Positions 30,146-40,812 of a stretch of 53,901 nt of DNA are shown here, piece by piece. Position numbers and translations under genes: made by a program. Position 1 is the first letter of the stretch. Every line of letters starts with the position of its first letter. A model generated the notes under the pieces. That model worked only from the letters and a program-made list of their open reading frames with translations, was not told the DNA's origin and did not search any database. Where the stretch lies: positions 198 to 54,098 of the forward strand of contig JAIPMN010009564.1 of assembly GCA_020650975.1 (NCBI GenBank). The letters are read 5' to 3'. Source of the DNA: Apostichopus californicus. Its lineage: Eukaryota; Echinodermata; Holothuroidea; Aspidochirotida; Stichopodidae.

Positions 30146-33100
30146 TCACTTCTTTTCCCAGAAGTTGATGTTGATAGGGTAGTACACATATGGATAATAT
30201 TCATTGTTGACCATAAAGCCAGGAAGGTCAAAGTTTGCCTGTAAAGAAAAACGAGGACATTACATTCAACTGATCAGGTTTAAAATGTTTACAACAGCCA
30301 ATGTGGTGCTGCATCTATATATATACAGTGGATCAAACGTTATTATTGGTTGAATTTGGCAGACATCTGGATGCACCCAACGAAGTCTACTGAAACTAAA
30401 GAATTTGTTGAATTAAATTAAAATATTTTACACATCTTAATTGCTATGTACACTATTAGGTCTGAAACTTTTGCTAACATGAGTGTAAGTCAAGTCATAC
30501 CCACAACTAACATTTCTCAAGTAAAGTCATTGACTCATGTCACCATATTATCTCTATGGGGGAAAATCTTGATGAATTTCATAGTTCAAACTTCATTTTT
30601 GAAATCCATATTTGAAAGTCACTTAATATTCAAAATCAAGTGACTTCGTCCTAACATTGCTCACCAAATGACAGGCTAACCTGTGTCCCAATAGTGCATT
30701 GAAGTATAATGTCCACGAATTGCATTGCCAAATAAATCCATTATTCTCATGGTTTTCTGAACTGTTTAAGGTAATAATGGTTTCACTGAATATAAAGGAC
30801 AATACCTCTGAGACCGTGTTTGCTGTACCGCTAGTGTCGAGGTGGGAGTAGAGATCTTTCAACATCTCCCTTAATCTCTTCTGTGTCTTCTTGTAAGGGT
30901 GGAGTAACATGGCCTGGAAGTTGACGGGCAAACCATACCTAAGCAGGAGAAGACGAGCAGAGGAGAATCAGTTCTGTTCATAAATGCAGCTAAGCATAGG
31001 GATAGGATGATTAGGGTCTACTATGGATATTTTAATGTGAAATAAATTATATACACAAAGAGGAAAGCCACCCTAAAAATCAGAAAATGCTACCACCCTT
31101 CCAACAGAAAATGGAACTGGCCTGCAATTGGAATACTAATAATTAATCGACAACAGAAATGTTATACCAGCACTATCATACAACAAATATGTTTTACCTC
31201 CTCCCCACCTCCTGTTTTCCATCACTTCACCTCATCCCGACCCTCCCCCCCCCCTCTCCCTAATCATCATAGCTGCTGTCACCCATTTGGATACTACCAG
31301 CAAACAATAGAAATACAGGGAATTATCTAAAGCTTATATTTTGCATAGCGATATTAACAATTATTACGAGAGTGTTGTTGATCGTAAAATAGTCAAAATA
31401 CAAGTTTACCGGTTTTGTTTACAAATACTACATTTGGATCAATGTTTCAATGTTTCAGGCGAGTAGACTATCATGCAAGATGCGATACCAGATGAATGAA
31501 TCCAGGGCCATTGATGTTCCAAACATATACCTGATTTGAATATTTAAATTTCTTTGAATGTTAACATTCTCTATCACTTGCCTACTGGTGAATGGAAGGG
31601 GGGCAAAAAGCCAGATCGTTGACTACCTTCTCATCATTCAATCAAAGAAGAAAAAAGTCTCTCACCTTAATACTGATTCCACGAATACTCTGATAGCCTT
31701 CACATGGATCCAGGCAGTAAAACATTCACTGAAATTAATCTTTAACCATCTGACCAAAGGACCCTGAAACGAGATAATTAAAACAAAATATATAAACATT
31801 TACATATCTATTTTGGAAGATATTAATTCCTCCAAATAGCTGACTGAAAATTCAATATTCAAAGTTCGGATCTGGGTGAGGCGATGTGGGTGTGAAAGGC
31901 AATTGTAATAAAAGGCAATTAACGCAACATGGTATGGACAATATCTTGAACTTGCATGGCAAATGGAGAGTATCTGTGAGTAATATCCACAACTTTATTT
32001 CAATTAGTTCCTTACAACATTAAATGTTAATAATAGTCAACAGAAGTTTTCACCACTGTTGACCTTGAAAAAATGATAGTTTAATCACGCAGTATATCTG
32101 TGACCAATAGTTGCCAGGGACAAATCAAAATGCTGCAAGACTTTGCCATGCCACCTGTACCTCAAATGGCCTTAGTTGAACGCCACAGAAAACAACGGGT
32201 TTTGGTGTTCACACAGTATTCATACATTGATAAAGAAGTAACCCTTATTACGCAGTATTCATACACTGATAAAGAAGTAATCCTTATCACAGCGTATTCA
32301 TACATTCATGAAGAAGTAACCCTTATCATGCAGTATTCATACATTAATAAAGAAGTAACCCTTATCCCGCAGTATTCATACACTGATAAAAAAGTAACCC
32401 TTATCATGCAGTATTTATACACTGATAAAAAAAGTAACCCTTATCACGCAGTATTCATACACTGATAAAGAAGTAATCCTTACATATTGCTTGTTTTTGT
32501 CCGCAGTCAGTTTGTCTCGTTCGTTTTTCCCAGCTGCCACTTCCTCCTCGCTATAAGTAAAGTCTCGGACAATAAATCTAACAAGAGGAATTTTGAATCA
32601 GGGAAATGGTTATTCAGCGATGGAGTTTCTTGTATTCAGAAACTAATCTTTACTTCATGAAGAAAACATGCATCATTAGGATTAAATTTATTACATTATG
32701 CTGTTTTAAAATGAAAAAAAAAAACTAGAAGGTTAGGAGATAACGGCATCTTATTTGAGCAGCATCTTAATTTCTATTTGTGACTAGATGTCTACTGCAG
32801 TAAACAGCAACAATTCTTGGCAGAACAAGTCAGTGTTATAATAATCGAGACATCATATCATTGACTATGTCATCATCTCCGCTAGGATTGTTTTAATCAG
32901 ATTAATTTATTGATGATATGTAATTGAAGATTGACCATAATGACATCTACTTAGCAGCCTTGGACAACTGTCCCAGATTGTAATTACAATTACACTGGCA
33001 AAGGATCCTGATACAGACAGTCATAATTTGAAAAAGAAAAAAATAACAAAAGAACTCATTTGTGTCCAGATCACTTCACTTTCTAGGCAATATTGTAATT

Positions 33101-36100
33101 ATGTTTTACTTTAATGTTTGGCATACTAATTATAATTATTTTTCATTTTAATGTCTTGCACATTCATTATAATTATTTTCAATTTGAATGTCTTGCATAC
33201 TCATTGTTCTACCTAATATCATTTCATCATACTTACTTGTTTTCTCTGGCATGCAGCTTGTATTCATCAACGACTTTCTTGAAGAGAGTCACTGTGAAGA
33301 GGGAATGTTCAGAATCTGACGAGATTTTCCTGAGAAGAGGGAAGAAAAAATAAAATAACACATATTATTCCTTCTATAACAAGGAGAATTTTCTTTCTCA
33401 TAAAATACAGTAAGCGAGTGACTGGGTCCAGCCGATAGGCAGGTTAGTTATTTTTATTGCAGCACTGCTGGATCCGGCCTATTTGACTTGCTCCTGTGTT
33501 ACATACGTAGTTGACTGAGTTATATTAACAGCAACATCAAATACGGAACATTTTGTGTCTAACAAAAATTAACAAAGTCTGTGCCTAACTCCATGATTTC
33601 TGGTGCAATTTCCATTTAAAACACAATCTGTCTTCAGTTTAGACTAAATCAATCCATTCATGTTAGAAGGAGAGTGGTGATCAGCAGTCTGGTAAAAAAC
33701 TGAATGCAGAATAAGGCTTTGAGACCAATCTAGTGGCTTACTTTGATGACTGTGGTACCACCATGTCCGAGAGAGTTTCATATTTGCTGTTCCAATCATC
33801 TTCACAGGATCTGAAAGTAGACAATCAAAACAAACTTAGGCTTATTTGATAAAGAGTAGAAATAACCTCATTCCTACAGTTTTCTTCAAAGAAAATCTGT
33901 TGATTGAAATGGACTTCTTTTTGAGTTATCATGTGTACAAAGTTTTCAGGCTTTGACCTCTGCTGACCCCAAATGACCATTGAACTTCACAGCAAAGAAT
34001 AGGGTACTCGCTCTCAATAGGATGGATCCACATACCAAGTATGAAGTTAATCCAACATCCAGTTTTTGTCACATACACAAACACACCCACACATGCCATC
34101 GATTGCATAGATTCCTTCTGCCTCCAGCAAGGAATCAAAAATATATTTTCTGCAAAAAAGAAAACAATTAAAATGAAGTAATTAACAACAAATAAAAAGT
34201 GACCACAAAAGAGCTAGATCAAGGGTCAACTTCACCAGGGTCCTCTTGGCATGAAGAACAAATAACCATAGAGGGCAGGCTGCAGATAAATACGACGGTT
34301 CTAAAGACTTACTTCTGAACAACGACAAGCAGAGTGGTCAAGTATTCTGAGTTGGTGACGAAATGCTCCTTGTTAACCAATTCTCCTAAATTCCTGGTCA
34401 GCAAACTACCACTGTAAAGTAACCAGAATAACAAACATGATTATCACCCAATCACAACATGGCAAATAGGTAGGCCTACTATGGGTGTAAGTAAGACAAG
34501 GCAAACTGGGGAACCCATCTAGAATATTCAACCAATTCTCCTAAATTCCTGGTCAGCAAACTACCACTGTTAAGTTAGGAGAATAAGAAACCAAACATGA
34601 TTATCACCTAATCACATCATGGCAAATAGGTACCATGGGTGAAAGTTAAGACAAGGCAAACGGGGGAACCCATCTAGAATATTCAACCAATTCTCCAGAA
34701 ACTTCTGGTTTATAGCAAGCTTACCACTGTTAAGAACAACCAAATGTCAAATTATTATTTCATTAAAACAGTACAAAATTATCCTGTAGCAAACCAGGTA
34801 CCAATGTTGAAAACCAGGTGACCATCAAAATTAAAATCATGTGGAACTCTCACTCCACAGTAGGCAAACATGACCAACCATTGAGGGTCATGTGACATAA
34901 TCCCAGGCGCTAATAAGATATTATCTAACCCTCTATCAGTTCGAAGAATAAAGCCTTTCCGAAGACGACAGAATGCCAATATATACCTTGTACTTACACT
35001 GATTTCCTCTCTAGAGTTTGGAGGGTTCCCTTGAGGTTATTGTAGGAATGGGCTTTAGTCTTCAAATCTGCATCCACTTGAGAAACTTGCTGCAGATGTT
35101 TAAAAGGAAAAGACAGCAAAACATACAATATGATGCATAGAAATTTATAGATGAAAAATGCCCACCATGAATAAAAGCAGATCAAAATCAGTATGCAACT
35201 TTATTTTATCTGTCATTGCAACATGATGACCATATATATATGAGAATTTTGCATATCAAAAATATTAGAGACTTTTTTTTAATGTATTTTGATATCTGAC
35301 ATAAGGGCCGTTTTTTCCCCCCCTTGTCTTAAATTAATAAATGTGTAACATTATGCTGAGTGAGTACATGTAAGGATAATATATATTAACATTCACTGAA
35401 AATCATTCTGAAATATCTTTTTATTAAGTGAACTATTGACACCTTACCACATAATACATATTATACTTTAGTGCTAACCCTAACACACTGCTATATTTCA
35501 GAATGACTTTCTTCTAATTTACTTTCTTTGCTAACTATTGCTTATATTTTTGAATAACAGTTTGATAGCTTACTTAATTTGCTACCAATTCCTGCTGTAT
35601 TTCTTAGTGACTATTTTCTAGTTAACTTAGTTTTTTAAAGATTTCTTCTACACTTTCTGAATGACCAACTTCTAGTTAAACTAATTTGCTAATTACATTT
35701 TGTTATATTTCTGAGTGACTATTTTCTCACTTACTTACTATGCTAAATATTTTGTGCTATATATTTGAGTGACTATTTGCTAGCTTACTTAAGTTGCTAA
35801 TTATTTCTGCTATATTTCTGAGTGACTATTTGCTAGCTTACTTACTTTGCTAATTATTTCTGCTATATTTTTGAGAGGTTGTTTGATAGGGTATTTGGCT
35901 AAATCCCACTGGAACCTCGTCATATAGGATGTCAAATCAGCTGAAGAAAAGAAAGATATAAGACTGAAATATTAACAACTCATGTCAGCAAGTGAACAAT
36001 TTTTCTGTTCAATGCCATAACTCAAGACCAAATAAAACCCAAAAATTGTATAATTGTTGGTTTATATGATTTGAAGCATATATAAAAAAGTTGGCAACTA

Positions 36101-37117
36101 TACAATGATAATTTAAAATGATAGGTGTCATCATTGCGGGCACAACTAAAGTTACCAAGCACAATCAAGATACATTCATGCAATAGTGAGCTCCTTATGT
36201 AGAAGTGGGTACTGAGTACTAACTTTCTAGGTCACAATTAATGAACTTACTTCCATTAGCAAGGAGATTTCCAGCAAGTTTGTCGCCATGGTCTTCTAAA
36301 ACTTCACCAAGATACTGAGAGAGCTTGTGTGTGACACTAGAAAGAAACATGTAGAAAGATTGTATTGATGTTAAGTTGTAAACATCCTACCTATGACTTC
36401 ACCAAGATACTGGGAGAGCCAGTGCTTGACACTGCAAAGAAACACACTAATTAATAGTGTGTTCTAAAAAACAGGCCCAACAGATGTATCAGGGGCCCAT
36501 TGGGAGCAATTCATATCACTAGAAAGAGATTTAAAAACAGTGAGCTTGTAACTTAGGCCCAACAGATAGCAGGGAACTAATGTGTAACACTGGAACAGTT
36601 TTAAACTCATGCCCAACAGATATTGAAGNNNNNNNNNNNNNNNNNGTGCCACTGGAGAGGATCAAGTTATTGATGAATTTCTGATCATCAGCATCACAAT
36701 ATTTAATCATACAGCAATTACATGAGTGACAAAAGGAATGCAATTTCAGGAAAAAAGACAAAAAGGACAAAAGGTTTTAAGGTAACTAAGTGGACACTCA
36801 GTAAACATGAGACTTGTCTTTACCTGAGATGAATACTTACTAAGTCATCATATACTACTTAGCAGCACTGATGAAATAATTCAGAAGAAATAATTTTCTA
36901 CTCACTTTTCTACATAGCCGTCTAACTTGCCGAGCTCATCAGAGAGACCCACCAGAATATCCAATGTACCAACCTTCAGGTCTGGTAATGAAAATTTACT
37001 GTTATGTGAGAGAGCTTGACCCCTGGCCACCGTGCATTGATTTAAACGTTCCCATGTTTGCTGGGTGGTCTTCTCTCCCGGAGCGGATATGAGCCAAAAT
37101 TCAGTAGATGCTGTCAT
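30146..37117 (-). CDS. ATP6V1C1: V-type proton ATPase subunit C, complete, 11 coding exons
   Basis: Exons (minus): 37117-36906, 36336-36251, 35940-35846, 35089-34998, 34411-34313, 33810-33742, 33329-33237, 32577-32484, 31763-31666, 30938-30806, 30238-30146. They join in frame, 1,164 nt, 387 aa (human C1 is 382). Subunit C links the cytosolic V1 sector to the stator of the vacuolar proton pump and is released on regulated disassembly. Diagnostic stretches are [13 protein letters not shown] near the N-terminus, [79 protein letters not shown] joined across exons 9 and 10, [15 protein letters not shown] and the C-terminal [14 protein letters not shown]. The start is the ATG nearest the conserved N-terminus; the frame is open further upstream, but that part is unlike the family. 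Four exons have tandem repeats built from or abutting their edges. The symbol assumes one ancestral subunit C gene; it could equally be called ATP6V1C. Confidence 0.96.
32205..32483 (-). repeat. ~40-bp minisatellite, about 7 copies, abutting the ATP6V1C exon 8 donor
   Basis: On the plus strand, units read CAGTATTCATACACTGATAA then AGAAGTAACCCTTATCA. The last unit runs straight into the exon 8 donor: the intron start GTAAGGATTACTTC corresponds to ATAAGGGTTACTTC in the other units. A frame through the array encodes a repeating peptide and is spurious. Confidence 0.9.
34376..34742 (-). repeat. 155-bp repeat carrying the 5' part of ATP6V1C exon 5 (three copies)
   Basis: The functional copy begins at 34,376. 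Two further copies start at 34,531 and 34,686, exactly 155 bp apart; the last is shorter and more diverged. Each contains the acceptor region and the first ~35 nt of exon 5 (GGTAGTTTGCTGACCAGG on the minus strand). The extra copies lie upstream of the true exon in transcript order and lack its 3' half. Confidence 0.92.
35480..35885 (-). repeat. ~58-bp minisatellite spanning the ATP6V1C exon 3 end and donor, 7-8 copies
   Basis: The minus-strand unit reads AGAAATATAGCAGAAATAATTAGCAA, then a donor-like GTAAGTAAGCTAGC and AAATAGTCACTC. The first unit is the genuine exon 3 3' end plus its donor (35,846/35,845). Further, increasingly diverged units fill the intron to about 35,480. At least one other unit keeps a full AGTAAGTAAG donor-like word. 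Confidence 0.92.
36255..36660 (-). repeat. Degenerate repeat copies of the ATP6V1C exon 2 acceptor region
   Basis: Exon 2 and its acceptor (36,336) are partly copied at about 36,397-36,450, where the minus strand reads GTTTCTTTGCAG then TGTCAAGCACTGGCTCTCCC and CAGTATCTTGGTGAAGT. Weaker copies follow near 36,520, 36,590 and 36,650, each with a (C)CCAACAGAT word and a .ACACTGGAA-type acceptor remnant. A 17-N gap lies inside. Confidence 0.75.
36629..36645. other. Assembly gap (17 N)
   Basis: Undetermined bases within the degenerate repeat in ATP6V1C intron 1. No exon is affected. Confidence 0.99.
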
Positions 37118-39007
37118 CTGAGAGAGATAAAGAGATTTGACAATTTCTTCAACAAGTTTATGTTTGTGATTCCATCGTGATAGACTTAAGCTTTTTCTCT
37201 CAATTATTTCTCTAATGATGCTAAGCATTCAAAATATAAAATGTAATAATGTCACAATGTCTTCAGTAAGGGAAAATGCTTTGAAGATGGCATAATGTGA
37301 CCATTTATATGATGTTGCCATGTTCTATCAGGCAACTTTGTGATTTCATAGATGACTGATGAAATCTCTTCAAAATGAAATAGGCCCCTAGAATTTAAGC
37401 TTGTATTTTGGAAAGGTCATTGAGACAAAATGCTATTCAACAAGAAAACACTGATCACATATAGGCCTTAACTATAAATTTTTATGGCCTAGAAAAAAGT
37501 TGCAATAAGATGGGCATTTACATTTATAACATGCCAAATTAACATTTACAAAAAGTTACTTAACTTGCAATGTTACAACATAGCCTACCACCACACCATT
37601 AGTATACTTTATTAGCCCACATGGTGCACAGGCCATAGATATGGTTATTAGGCTTGACATAGGTCTAACTCTAACTTAGGTAGGACTTACCTAGCCTAAT
37701 CAAACATAGGCTAGGCCTAATTTACTTTGTTAATGTTTCGACCTCCCCTAGGTCAATATTGTTAACATTAGTCCTAGCTATATTAAGTTAAACTAACATT
37801 ATGAGGCAAAGTACTAACAAACGCGTATGTGCAACACGGGCAAAAGAGTAGCATTACATGTATGGTGCAGACAAGCTATTGCTAGCCTAGCTTCGTCCTA
37901 TACTGTAACCTACAAATATAAGGCCTAGCCAAGTTCTGTACGATACTAAGTTCGACCTTACGTTACTGTTTGCTATTCGAACCGTGTGAAATCTTGGATC
38001 GGTCAACACAATTGTGGCTCAGAAAATTAAACACCCTAACCGCACGACAGTGAGGAAAATTATCTTATTACTGTGTATTTTAATACTACGTCTTTTGCAC
38101 TGTATTTGTGTGCTCGCTGTGTACTGTAGCAATTCAAAGTGTAGCCTATATTATTCGATAGACCTTTCGCTCATGTGACCTGATGATCGAAATGAAAACA
38201 AGATTACACATAACAAATCTAGCACCAGCAGTGTGCAGGGGTAAATCAATATCAGTCGTTTTCATAAAGAAGTTACAAGGAATTATTTAAAGCGTACCTC
38301 AAGGGGTCTAGTTTTAAACAGCTTTCTCTAACATGGTCATAAATAACAATATTTTAGAAAGTTTAAGCGGTATGGGCGAAAGTTTTGAACAAAAATGTCT
38401 ACAATTGTATACATTCTGTGAGACATCAAATCTACGGCAGGGAATTTCCCTATCCCGTGTACTTACTCATACACGCAATCCGTAGTGTAAAGGATTCCCA
38501 TTGCATGTTAGTGTGATGTTTACAGACTTCGCTAGCTTACTGTAATGTTTTGTACAAGGGTAACAACAACATATTATTGTTCGCGTCTAGTCTCGCAGAA
38601 CTGCACACGGTCGATCCTACAAGTGGGTTAGGTTATTTCACCAGAAGAACGGATGTAAGCCTCCACAAGAACTAGCCCTACATGTGTCCAGCGCAAGATA
38701 GCCAGTAGTAATAAGACATTGTTAGTACAGTTGTTATATTCATATCGTGAGATAGGCAGGCATATCATTTATGTAGGCCTAGGCCTATATTTTTTTGATT
38801 CTTTTTAACTTTAATAAGTAAGGAATAATCCAATGCACTAGAGTTTGTTCAGTAGCCTATCACAGTAGCTTAGGCTCATGCCTTGGCTTAGATTGAGACT
38901 CTTTCTTAGAGTAAATGCCAAGCCTACATAGAATAATTTTCCTTGATCTTGGGTTAAGCCTATCAAATGCTTATGCATTCTCTCAAGTCTAGGGCCTAGG
39001 CCTATAT

Positions 39008-39967
39008 CAGACCTGTCAACCTGTTTGACCCCAAAATCGGGAGAATAAAATTTTTCATGGCCAAAAAATAGGGAGAAGGAAAAAATAGGGAAGTTGGTAA
39101 TTTTCAACTGAAATGATATAAATACTCCTAAATAAGTATAGTCTACTTATGCAATACAATGAGAGAATCATCCAATCAGTGTTTGTTGTTGTAGTTTACA
39201 GCAGCTGGCTTCGCTTTGTACAGGGTTTCTTTAGTAGGCTTACATTTGAAACAAGGTCGAACTGGACTATGGGTACTGTGACTTCATGGCTAGTATGCTA
39301 GATAGAGTCCCATCAAGCTTGAGACTTGACCGACTGTCTGTCTTGTTCTTGCAAACTACACTGAATAGCCTTTCCTGTTCAGCGTTAAGGCCCGGTCACA
39401 CTACAGCGATATTTTATCGGAATACGGTCCGATTTTTCCGATTCTAGGCCGAAGAGTGAGGTTTGTGGTAGTGAATGTAATGAATGCAGTGGAATATTCA
39501 AATACCTACTCCAAATCTGAGGGGTTCTGGAACGGACTACATTCTGAAGTGACGTCACATCAAAAAACGATAAAAATCGGAAGAGAAATCGGATAGCTAT
39601 CCGATAAAAGGAAACGGAGTCAATATCAAAAGTTAGGAGAGGGCTATTCCACATCGGAATGGCTCAACAGATAGCAAATCAGGTCCTTTATCACTGTGGT
39701 TAGAAGACCCGAACGAAAAACTGGCTGTTTCGATTCCTCCGGGAAAATCGGATAGTATTCCGATAAAAAATCGGTATAGTGTGACCGGGCCTTAGCGTTA
39801 CTGTGGGAAATTACTAAGCATAGGACTAATTGTTGGCTATTTTCAGAAATGTCGCAAGTGATGAAACATTAAAAAAACTGGGAGAATAGAATATGAAACC
39901 GGGAGGCCGGGAGATTAGGGTAAAAACAGGGAGTCTTTTGGTAAAACCGGGAGAGTTGACAGGTCTG
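39008..39967. mobile_element. Outer MITE with CAGACCTGTCAAC inverted ends
   Basis: The ends are perfect 13-bp inverted repeats (CAGACCTGTCAAC / GTTGACAGGTCTG), flanked by the direct repeat CTATAT at 39,002-39,007 and 39,968-39,973. Subterminal regions are full of GGGAG words on both sides. A second element is inserted within it. No transposase. Class is uncertain: the ends suggest a hAT-like or related DNA element. Confidence 0.85.
39387..39793. mobile_element. Inner MITE with AAGGCCCGGTCACACTA inverted ends
   Basis: A 407-bp element with perfect 17-bp terminal inverted repeats that extend imperfectly to about 40 bp (through TATCGGAATAC). It is flanked by the direct repeat AGCGTT at 39,381-39,386 and 39,794-39,799. 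It lies wholly inside the outer MITE, so it inserted later. The interior holds repeated ATCGGA/TCCGAT palindromic words and no gene. Confidence 0.9.
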
Positions 39968-40812
39968 CTATATTATAAGCATGACTTAGAAGTTAGCCTA
40001 GTTATGCCTACTGTACAGGTATATAGCATATCTGTTATTGGAAGTTTTTAGATAAAAACACAAACTTTACATTCTATGATAAAAAGATGAAGAAATCATC
40101 TTTCTAATGTTTGGACAAGACTGAAGGGAATGGTTGATGACATTAATCTCTCACCTAAATCCCTCACCTCTGTTTCATGAGCTTGGGTATGATAATTAGA
40201 CCACAGCTGTGGTGTACAACCCCCCCCCCATTTCAACCCCACGCAATAAATCATGAGTAGTAAATAGCACAACCTTGTGTTTAGAGCTACTAACATAGTT
40301 ACAAACCTAATTTATAGTCTAAATATGCCTCAGAATGCACCATTTGACTTCTAAACAATTAAATTTCTTTCTGAGGGAAGGCCTCCACAACTCCTTTACC
40401 TATCATCGGATCCCCTCTGTCCATTCTATAAAGGTTCCTCTCACTACTTAAATCCGTCCGGGAAAATTTGGAATTCCCCCGCTCGCCAGCTTTGAAATCC
40501 TATGGAGCCACTGCTGGGAATTTGTGTGTTCTATCCAGTGCATCACTCTGGTGATATCTGGTGACATAAACTGAGCATTATGCAGTCTGAGTAATTAATG
40601 AAGTTGATGCTATACAGTTGCTTCTATTTGCATCTCTAGACAGTACCCGTAATATCAGCTTCACTGCCAGAAAATACTTCATAGCTGTGGTCTTTGTTTC
40701 AGAAAATTAGAACATACACTGATTCCCTTAAGTACAAAAAAGTAGTTTAAAAATACATTTTCATACAATATATTTCATTTGTCATCAGTTGCAGCTAGAA
40801 GAGATTTTCACA

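Larger units (their letters stand above)
37118..40812. other. Intergenic region between divergent ATP6V1C and SNRNP35
   Basis: It holds 5' leaders and presumably promoters of both neighbours, none definable by eye. The stretch 37,570-38,200 is rich in CTAGCCTA/AGGCCTA words. A nested pair of MITEs occupies 39,008-39,967. No convincing coding sequence was found. Confidence 0.6.

Noticed and set aside
32100..32465. 121-codon plus-strand frame with a repeating Tyr-Ser-Tyr peptide
   Set aside because: It is the translation of the 40-bp intronic minisatellite in ATP6V1C; the frame stays open because the unit lacks stops, not because of coding selection.
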